Shown piece by piece: positions 6,507 through 12,030 of a stretch of 17,572 nt of DNA; positions within the stretch are counted from its first letter, which is position 1, and every line of letters begins with the position of its first letter. The translations under genes were made by a program, and so were the position numbers. This stretch comes from CAIKKG01 sp037444725 (GTDB lineage Bacteria > Patescibacteriota > Minisyncoccia > UBA6257 > GWB1-50-10), in contig JBBILW010000014.1 of assembly GCA_037444725.1 (NCBI GenBank), positions 1-17,572 of the forward strand, in the 5' to 3' direction. Under the pieces are notes generated by a model. That model did no database searches and had not been told where the DNA came from. It saw only the letters and a list, made by a program, of their open reading frames with translations.

Positions 6507-7190
6507 ATGGCTAAAGCAGTCATTGTATATGGGCCTCCTGGCTCCGGAAAGGGGACACAGGCAGAGCTTTTGGAGAGGAATTACGGATTTATTCACTTTG
6601 ATACGGGGCGTTTCATCGAAGGTCTTTTGCGTTCCGAAAAGGCGAATGCCGACCCGATTCTCGCGCGCGAGAAGGCGCTTTTTGATTCGGGAAAACTTTG
6701 CACGCCCGAGTGGGTGCTCTCGATTGCGAAGGATGAGGCGGTGCGTATCGCGAAAGCCGGTTTCGATATCGTGTTTTCCGGTTCGCCGCGCACAATGTTT
6801 GAGGCGTTCGGCGAGGGGAAAACGACCGGACTTTTAGAAACGCTTATCGGCGCATACGGGAAAGAAAATATACATGTGGTGATGCTTAAAGTTGCGGATG
6901 AGACTTCTATCAAGCGCAACAGCGGGCGTCTCGTATGTTCCGTGTGCGGACTGCCGAAGCTCGAGAGTGTGTCGCTGCCGCACTGCGCATTGTGCGCGGG
7001 AGATATGCGTACTCGTTCGCTTGATTCCGTCGATGTCATCAAGGTGCGCCTTACCCAGTATCGCGAACGGACATTCCCGATTGTCGAGAACATGAAGAAA
7101 CAGGGTTTCGATGTGGCCGAAGTTGACGGCGAGCCCTTGCCGTACAAGGTGCATAAGGAAGTGATTAGCGTACTCAAACTTACTAAATAA
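6507..7190 (+). CDS. adk: Adenylate kinase-family protein, zinc LID, divergent
   Basis: 227-residue P-loop nucleoside monophosphate kinase; adenylate kinase interconverts ATP + AMP and 2 ADP in the cytosol. The P-loop is GPPGSGKGTQ (9-18), followed by HFDTGRF in the NMP-binding region and SGSPRT (91-96) in place of the usual DGFPRT. A zinc LID has C144-x2-C147 and C160-x2-C163. Arginines matching E. coli Arg156 and Arg167 are present (R170, R181), but the Asp equivalent to E. coli Asp84 is Ser91 and the first Asp of the LID 'DD' pair is Leu172. Start chosen at 6507 because upstream in-frame sequence from 6369 crosses the repeat and terminator. map starts 2 nt after the stop, the usual secY-adk-map order. 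Substrate preference is uncertain given the changes. Confidence 0.85.
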   Translation: MAKAVIVYGPPGSGKGTQAELLERNYGFIHFDTGRFIEGLLRSEKANADPILAREKALFDSGKLCTPEWVLSIAKDEAVRIAKAGFDIVFSGSPRTMFEAFGEGKTTGLLETLIGAYGKENIHVVMLKVADETSIKRNSGRLVCSVCGLPKLESVSLPHCALCAGDMRTRSLDSVDVIKVRLTQYRERTFPIVENMKKQGFDVAEVDGEPLPYKVHKEVISVLKLTK

Positions 7191-7192
7191 TT

Positions 7193-7954
7193 ATGGTTCG
7201 GCTGAAGACTGAGGATGATATAAAACTCATGCGGATTTCTGGTAAGATTCTCGCGCGCACCCTGCGCGAGCTTTCTGATGCCGCAAAAGAAGGAGTCAGT
7301 CTCGCTTCGCTCGACAAACTTGCCCGCAAACTCATTGCGGAAGCAGGAGGAGAGCCGACGTTTTTGGGCTACACGCCCGAGGGTGCGGGCACGCCTTACC
7401 CGGCGGCGCTCTGCGCATCGGTCAATGAAACTATCGTGCACGGAATTCCGGGGAAATATGTATTAAAGAATGGAGACCTTCTCTCCATCGATCTTGGCGT
7501 GACGTATAAGGGCCGTATTACGGATGCGGCGGTGACCGTTGCTATTGGCAAAGTTGCTCCGGAGGTGCATTCGCTCATTCAGGCTACGAAACGCTCGCTC
7601 GATGCCGCGATAAAAGAATGCGTTCCCGGAAAAACCATCGGTGACATTGGCTTTGCAATCGAGAGCGTCGCGAAGAAGGCGAAACTCCACGTGATTCGCG
7701 GGCTTACTGGGCACGGTGTCGGTTTCAGGCTCCATGAGGACCCGAGCGTGTATAATTACGGCACGCGAGGCGAGGGTATGAAGCTCGTGCCGGGTCTCGC
7801 ACTTGCGATTGAGCCGATGTTTGCGATAGGCACGCCGCACGCGCTCGTGCGTCATGATGACAGTTTTGTGACGAAAGATAAGAGTCCTGCTGCGCACTTC
7901 GAACACACGATTGTGATTACGGAGAAGGGGCATGAACTGCTTACGACGATTTAA
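7193..7954 (+). CDS. map: Methionine aminopeptidase, type I
   Basis: 253-residue dinuclear-metal enzyme that removes the initiator Met from nascent proteins at the ribosome. All expected catalytic residues are present: substrate-side H83 (VNETIVHGIP), metal ligands D100 (SIDLG), D111 (ITDAA), H174 (GHGVG), E207 (AIEPMF) and E237 (FEHTI), and H181. Length equals a bare type I catalytic core without the zinc-finger N-terminal extension seen in some families. Lies in an operon with adk (2 nt) and secA (7 nt). ATG is preceded by aaataatt, with no Shine-Dalgarno. Confidence 0.97.
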   Translation: MVRLKTEDDIKLMRISGKILARTLRELSDAAKEGVSLASLDKLARKLIAEAGGEPTFLGYTPEGAGTPYPAALCASVNETIVHGIPGKYVLKNGDLLSIDLGVTYKGRITDAAVTVAIGKVAPEVHSLIQATKRSLDAAIKECVPGKTIGDIGFAIESVAKKAKLHVIRGLTGHGVGFRLHEDPSVYNYGTRGEGMKLVPGLALAIEPMFAIGTPHALVRHDDSFVTKDKSPAAHFEHTIVITEKGHELLTTI

Positions 7955-7961
7955 TATTTTT

Positions 7962-10466
7962 ATGGCATCATTTTTATCAAAACTATTTCCTAATGCAACG
8001 CTCACTCGTCTTCAGAAGGCGGTTGCGCAGATTAGCGCATTGGAGGAAGACGTAAAGAAACTTTCGGACACGGGGCTCAAGGAGCGTTCGGTCGCACTGC
8101 AGGTGCGCGTTCGTGCTGCGGAGGACCAAGTAGCGGAACTTAACGCGGTATTGCCGCAGGCATTCGCGCTTGTGCGCGAAGCAAGCCGCAGGAGGCTCGG
8201 CCAGCGCCACTATGACGTGCAGCTTATCGGCGGTATGGCGCTTCATGAGGGCGCTATTGCGGAAATGTTGACGGGTGAAGGCAAGACGCTTACCGCGACG
8301 TCCGCGGTCTATCTGAATGCGTTGGGAGGCAAGGGCGTGCACGTAGTGACGGTCAACGATTATCTCGCGCGCCGCGATGCGGTGTGGATGGGACAAGTGT
8401 ATAACGCGCTTGGACTCACGGTGGCGTGTATCATACACGACATTGCGTATGAATATGACCCGACGTATGAGCAAACCGATCTTGATAAGGAACGCGATGC
8501 GGTGGGAAGCTTCCGCGTTGTAGAGAAGTTCTTGCGTCCTATTACGCGCAAGCAGGCGTATGCATGCGATATAACCTACGGCACTAATCACGAGTTCGGC
8601 TTCGATTTTCTTCGCGATAATTTAGCGCTTAATTTGTATGAGCGCGTACAGCGCCCGCATAACTTCGCCATTATTGACGAAGTCGACAGTATTCTTATCG
8701 ATGAGGCGCGCACACCGCTCATCATCGCGTCTCCTGACACCGAATCAAGCGAGCATTACAAGACATTCGCGCGCATTGCCGAGCGTTTGAATGCGGAAGA
8801 AGATTATACAGTTGATGAAAAGCTTCGTACCGTCTCGATGACGGATGCAGGTTTTGAAAAAGTGGAGAAGGCGCTCAATATCGTCAATATTTTTGCACCG
8901 GAAAATGCACGGCTTGTGCATTATCTTCAGGAGAGCGTAAAGGCAAAAGCACTATTCCACAAAGACAAGGAGTATCTCGTAAAAGACGGCGAGATATACA
9001 TTGTTGATGAATTTACCGGTCGCGTGCTCATGGGACGCCGTTATTCGGGCGGTTTGCATCAAGCAATAGAAGCAAAGGAGGGCGTGCGCGTTCAGCAGGA
9101 GAACCGCACCTACGCGCAGATTACCATCCAGAATTATTTCCGTCTTTACAAGAAGATTGCCGGCATGACAGGTACGGCACAGACTTCCGCGGAAGAATTT
9201 CACAAAGTGTACAATCTCGATGTGGTGAGTATTCCTGCTAATCGCCCCATGGTACGAGACGACATGCCGGATTTGATTTATAAGACGAAATCGGCGAAAT
9301 ATAAGGCAATTGCGCTTGATGTAAAAGAGCGGCACGCTAAGGGCCAGCCAGTACTTATCGGTACGACTTCGATTGCGAATAACGAAGTGATGTCCCAATA
9401 TTTGTCAGCTGAACATATTCCTCATCAGGTATTGAATGCAAAAAACAACGAACGCGAGGGAGAGATTGTGGCGCAAGCCGGGCGCGTGGGAGCGGTGACT
9501 GTCGCAACGAACATGGCGGGTCGCGGCGTCGATATCATTTTAGGAGGAAATCCGAAAGATGAAGTGGAAGCGAAAAAGGTGCTCGAAGCGGGCGGATTAC
9601 ATGTTGTGGGAAGCGAGCGCCATGAAGCGCGCCGCATTGACAACCAGCTCCGCGGAAGGGCGGGCAGGCAGGGAGACGCGGGTACTTCACGCTTTTTCCT
9701 TTCGCTTGAAGACGACCTTATGCGCATTTTTGGAGGAGACAGGATCAAGAACCTTATGCAGGCGATGAATTTCCCCGAGGAGATTCCTATCGAATCAAAA
9801 ATGGTCTCGCGGGCAGTAAATACCGCCCAGCAGAAAGTAGAGGGAAACAACTTCGACATCAGGAAGCATCTTCTTGATTATGATGATGTATTGAATAAGC
9901 AGCGCACTGCATTATACGCGAAGCGCAGCGCATATTTAGAAGCGGGTGAAAAGGCGGATGTTTTACCGCTTGTGCGCGAGGTACTTACGCATTTCGTGAG
10001 CCTTATGGAGCGCGAGCATGCCACGCAGGAGTACGCGGCGGACCGCGCAAAGCTTGTCGAGGAGGCGCGAGAAAAACTTAAAGAAATTCCGGAAAAGCTC
10101 GACGCTTCGCACTCGATTCTTGTCGCGCAGCATCTTGTGCGCATCTTGGACACGCTCTGGATTGACCACTTGGAATATCTTGATTCGCTCCGTGAATCGG
10201 TGAATATCCGCGCGTACGGACAGCACGACCCGCTTGTTGAATATCGCAGGGAGGCGCATACGCTTTTCCAGCGTCTTCAGATGAACTTCGAGCAGTATGC
10301 ATTTAATTCAGTGTTCCAGCTTTTCGCATTGGACACTTCGAAATTGCAGATGAACACGGAAAAGAAGCCGGCGGTACCTCGGAAAGAAGGGGAGGAGAAG
10401 ATTGGGCGTAATGATCCTTGTTGGTGCGGCAGCGGCAAAAAGTATAAGAACTGCCACGGAAAGTAA
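7962..10466 (+). CDS. secA: Preprotein translocase ATPase SecA
   Basis: 834-residue motor ATPase that drives unfolded preproteins through SecYEG. Walker A is TGEGKT (104-109), Walker B DEVDSILIDEART begins at 239, and further landmarks are GFDFLRDN, EFTGRVLMGRRYSGGLHQA, YKKIAGMTGTA, NMAGRGVDI and QLRGRAGRQGD (helicase motif VI). The helical scaffold/wing region contains LWIDHLEYLDSLRESVNIRA. The C-terminus has an intact SEC-C zinc site, C820, C822, C831, H832. A roughly 35-residue segment around 158-196, rich in Asp and Glu, is inserted before the RKQAYACDITYGTN motif relative to E. coli and B. subtilis SecA. Start chosen at ATG 7962 (MASFLSKLF); an ATG at 7932 would overlap map and add non-family residues. 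Confidence 0.98.
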   Translation: MASFLSKLFPNATLTRLQKAVAQISALEEDVKKLSDTGLKERSVALQVRVRAAEDQVAELNAVLPQAFALVREASRRRLGQRHYDVQLIGGMALHEGAIAEMLTGEGKTLTATSAVYLNALGGKGVHVVTVNDYLARRDAVWMGQVYNALGLTVACIIHDIAYEYDPTYEQTDLDKERDAVGSFRVVEKFLRPITRKQAYACDITYGTNHEFGFDFLRDNLALNLYERVQRPHNFAIIDEVDSILIDEARTPLIIASPDTESSEHYKTFARIAERLNAEEDYTVDEKLRTVSMTDAGFEKVEKALNIVNIFAPENARLVHYLQESVKAKALFHKDKEYLVKDGEIYIVDEFTGRVLMGRRYSGGLHQAIEAKEGVRVQQENRTYAQITIQNYFRLYKKIAGMTGTAQTSAEEFHKVYNLDVVSIPANRPMVRDDMPDLIYKTKSAKYKAIALDVKERHAKGQPVLIGTTSIANNEVMSQYLSAEHIPHQVLNAKNNEREGEIVAQAGRVGAVTVATNMAGRGVDIILGGNPKDEVEAKKVLEAGGLHVVGSERHEARRIDNQLRGRAGRQGDAGTSRFFLSLEDDLMRIFGGDRIKNLMQAMNFPEEIPIESKMVSRAVNTAQQKVEGNNFDIRKHLLDYDDVLNKQRTALYAKRSAYLEAGEKADVLPLVREVLTHFVSLMEREHATQEYAADRAKLVEEAREKLKEIPEKLDASHSILVAQHLVRILDTLWIDHLEYLDSLRESVNIRAYGQHDPLVEYRREAHTLFQRLQMNFEQYAFNSVFQLFALDTSKLQMNTEKKPAVPRKEGEEKIGRNDPCWCGSGKKYKNCHGK

Positions 10467-10468
10467 GA

Positions 10469-10496
10469 AAAAGCCCCACAAAGTCGTTGGGTTTTT
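10469..10496. terminator. Bidirectional terminator between secA and a convergent small gene
   Basis: Stem 10469-10479 pairs with 10486-10496: AAAAGCCC against GGGTTTTT with one G-T pair, one C/T mismatch, and an inner AC/GT pair, enclosing an AAAGTC loop. T-runs lie at the correct side on both strands, so it can end secA (plus) and the 10507-10806 gene (minus). Confidence 0.75.
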
Positions 10497-10506
10497 GATT
10501 CGGTTT

Positions 10507-10806
10507 TCAGTGGTTTCCCCCCTTCAGGATGAGGATGCGACAGGCGTAGGTGTGGTTCAGGCCGTCCGGCGGGTCACACCTCTCGCAGTAAGGAACGCGC
10601 TTCGGCCCGATGCCGAATCCATCAGGCCCGGAGTCGAGAGACCCATCATCGTTCAGAAGGAAGAGATGCACGAATCCTACGCGAATCGCTCCTCCGCACA
10701 ACTTGTGCGTGAAATGTCCGTCGTGCATTTCGCACTCGTTCTTCTGGTAGAGATCGATGAGTGCGGAAAAATCATCCAACGTTACTGCCTCGCTCGGCAA
10801 CTTCAT
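10507..10806 (-). CDS. Small cysteine/histidine-rich hypothetical protein
   Basis: 99-residue cytosolic protein with no signal peptide or membrane segment; I do not recognise the family. It has C25, C37 (in HKLCGG), C74-x2-C77 (YCERC) and C89 (HTYACRI), plus His28, His31, His34 and His85, a pattern that suggests a small zinc-binding fold. The middle (LNDDGSLDSGPDGFGIGP) is an acidic glycine-rich loop. Evidence that it is real: a G-rich ribosome-binding-site-like AAAGGGGG 6 nt before the ATG, a promoter-like sequence in the divergent region, a terminator right after the TGA, and no better gene on the other strand. Its longest opposite-strand frame (from 10402) starts inside secA and is a shadow. 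Confidence 0.65.
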   Translation of the reverse strand: MKLPSEAVTLDDFSALIDLYQKNECEMHDGHFTHKLCGGAIRVGFVHLFLLNDDGSLDSGPDGFGIGPKRVPYCERCDPPDGLNHTYACRILILKGGNH

Positions 10807-10812
10807 TGTGTG

Positions 10813-10820
10813 CCCCCTTT
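10813..10820 (-). promoter_or_regulatory. Shine-Dalgarno-like site for the small Cys/His-rich gene
   Basis: On the minus strand AAAGGGGG ends 6 nt before the ATG at 10806. It is the only well-placed purine-rich ribosome-binding-site candidate seen before any gene in this window, so it helps fix this start. Confidence 0.45.
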
Positions 10821-10845
10821 GAAATAACTGAGAGCACTATATAAT
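10819..10845 (+). promoter_or_regulatory. Promoter for the deaminase gene
   Basis: A perfect -10 TATAAT at 10840-10845 with -35 TTGAAA at 10819-10824 (15-nt spacer; TTTGAA one base earlier gives 16). Predicted initiation near 10852 leaves a leader of about 19 nt before the ATG at 10871. It overlaps the minus-strand promoter for the small gene. Confidence 0.6.
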
Positions 10846-10864
10846 AGAACATGAATTAACGCAA
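10836..10864 (-). promoter_or_regulatory. Divergent promoter for the small Cys/His-rich gene
   Basis: Minus-strand -10 TATAGT (10841-10836) with -35-like TTGCGT (10864-10859) at 17-nt spacing. The -10 overlaps the plus-strand TATAAT, so RNA polymerase could probably not occupy both promoters at once. The -35 is weak. Confidence 0.4.
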
Positions 10865-10870
10865 AAAATT

Positions 10871-11359
10871 ATGCGACTCCTCATTGGTAATGACGAAAAA
10901 AATGCAAAACAGTGGATGCTGCGCGCAGCAGATGCGGCGCAGAGCGCCTTGTGCACGAAAGCAAAATGCGGTTCGGTTATCGTGAAGAATGGTGAGGTAA
11001 TTGGCGCTGGGTATAATGCTCCACCGCTCAATGCCGAAGGAAACCGAATGTGCGGCGCGACGCACACGAATGGAAAGCCGAAATATGATGCGACGTGCTG
11101 TCTGCATGCCGAGTGGAGAGCAATTCTCGATGCAGTGAAGCACAATCCCGACAAACTCTACGGTTCTCAACTCTATTTTGTGCGTGTCGATGACGCGGGC
11201 GCGGTAATACGTTCGGGGAGACCGTACTGCACCGTCTGTAGCAGGCTCGCGCTCGATGCTGGTATCGCGACGTTCGCACTATGGCATGAAGAAGGAATAG
11301 GCGAGTATCCGACGGACGAATACAATAAACTTTCATACGAGTACATTCACGAATTGTAG
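10871..11359 (+). CDS. Zinc-dependent CMP/dCMP-type deaminase
   Basis: 162-residue cytidine/deoxycytidylate deaminase superfamily protein. These enzymes hydrolytically deaminate cytosine (or similar) nucleotides or bases using one Zn. The catalytic motif HAE is at H79-A80-E81 (CCLHAEWRAI) and the ligand pair is PYC120-x2-C123, with E81 as proton shuttle. The first half has CGSVIVKNGEVIGAGYNAPP, typical of the fold. An insertion before HAE contains C61, C76 and C77, plus C33 earlier, reminiscent of dCMP deaminases, some of which bind a second zinc; substrate cannot be decided here. ATG at 10871 is the start; an ATG at 10851 is out of frame and stops after two codons. Monocistronic, with its own promoter and terminator. 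Confidence 0.88.
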   Translation: MRLLIGNDEKNAKQWMLRAADAAQSALCTKAKCGSVIVKNGEVIGAGYNAPPLNAEGNRMCGATHTNGKPKYDATCCLHAEWRAILDAVKHNPDKLYGSQLYFVRVDDAGAVIRSGRPYCTVCSRLALDAGIATFALWHEEGIGEYPTDEYNKLSYEYIHEL

Positions 11360-11372
11360 CGATACGTGAATC

Positions 11373-11403
11373 AAAAAAACCACCGCGAAGCGGTGGTTTT
11401 TTT
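11373..11403. terminator. Strong bidirectional terminator between deaminase and pilin genes
   Basis: CCACCGC (11380-11386) and GCGGTGG (11390-11396) form a perfect 7-bp stem with a GAA loop, extended by a run of seven A on the left and seven T on the right to about 14 bp. It acts for both the deaminase (plus) and the pilin (minus), which converge here. Confidence 0.92.
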
Positions 11404-11412
11404 GTAATCGCG

Positions 11413-11429
11413 AATCTTTAAAAAAGATT
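11413..11429 (-). other. AT-rich hairpin at the pilin stop codon
   Basis: AATCTTT (11413-11419) and AAAGATT (11423-11429) form a perfect 7-bp inverted repeat overlapping the pilin TAA (11428-11430). It sits just upstream, on the minus strand, of the strong terminator and may stabilise the transcript 3' end. Confidence 0.4.
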
Positions 11430-11874
11430 AGCGCGTTACTGAAATGGTCGATGACGCTGCAGTCTCGAGCGCTCCCTGCGGTGCGCCTACGGTGACTCTT
11501 CCCGTCGTCTGATCGCGGACTACAGTGTAGAGCGTGTCAGCACTTGTGCCGCCATTCGGGTCCAAAGGCATCGTTGAAACATACGTCGGAACGATGCAGG
11601 GCTCGATGTTTACGAGGCCTGCTCCTGAGCCGATAGCCGTCGTGCTTGTCGGAAGCGATGCAACTGATGCGCAAGTGAATACGCCCTTGTTGTCCGCCAT
11701 ATTCTGGCCGATGGCGTTCAAGATGGTGTTCACGTTGCTCCAACGCTGCGTGTTCCTCGCCTGTGCAAACTGTCGTGCCGGGTTGATGGCTACGATGACT
11801 ACTGCCGCCAAAATGGCGATAATGCCGATAACTACCAAAAGTTCGATAAGGGTAAAACCTTGATTTTTGTTCAT
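11428..11874 (-). CDS. Type IV pilin-like protein (PilA/GspG-like prepilin)
   Basis: 148-residue prepilin, exported to the inner membrane, cleaved by prepilin peptidase and assembled into a pilus or pseudopilus. The class III signal is MNKNQG followed by FTLIELLVVIGIIAILAAVV: cleavage after Gly6, Phe at +1, Glu11 at +5. The helix continues into INPARQFAQARNTQRWSNVN, a pattern common in CPR pilins. The short C-terminal domain has one cysteine pair, C68 and C93, a likely disulfide, and ends with a Thr/Ser-rich strand. It lies at the 3' end of the minus-strand pilin cluster but has its own promoter and terminator, consistent with higher expression as a main subunit. Which pilus role it plays is inferred. 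Confidence 0.92.
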   Translation of the reverse strand: MNKNQGFTLIELLVVIGIIAILAAVVIVAINPARQFAQARNTQRWSNVNTILNAIGQNMADNKGVFTCASVASLPTSTTAIGSGAGLVNIEPCIVPTYVSTMPLDPNGGTSADTLYTVVRDQTTGRVTVGAPQGALETAASSTISVTR

Positions 11875-11979
11875 TTAATTACGATATCTCTTTTATTGTT
11901 GATGTAATACTCGACCTTTCGCTTCCTTATGCTTTTGCGGGACGTGCCCTGCGCTAGCAAGAGGACTATCACATACATA

Positions 11980-12007
11980 ATTATAGCAAATCCCTTATTT
12001 ACGTGAA
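11980..12007 (-). promoter_or_regulatory. Promoter for the pilin gene
   Basis: Minus-strand -10 TATAAT (11985-11980) is perfect; TTCACG (12007-12002) is a 4/6 match to -35 at 16-nt spacing. Initiation near 11973 would give a leader of about 98 nt, unusually long for this compact genome. The leader holds a weak GC-rich hairpin (11937-11952). Confidence 0.55.
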
Positions 12008-12030
12008 GAAATAACGGCGCTATATGCGGG

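Noticed and set aside
7932..7961. Upstream ATG that would lengthen SecA by 10 residues
   Set aside because: It lies inside map and the extra residues do not resemble SecA; the ATG at 7962 gives a standard SecA N-terminus.
10402..10827. 141-codon open frame on the plus strand across the secA 3' end
   Set aside because: It begins inside secA, crosses the terminator and is antisense to the better supported 10507-10806 gene; its translation shows no domain pattern.
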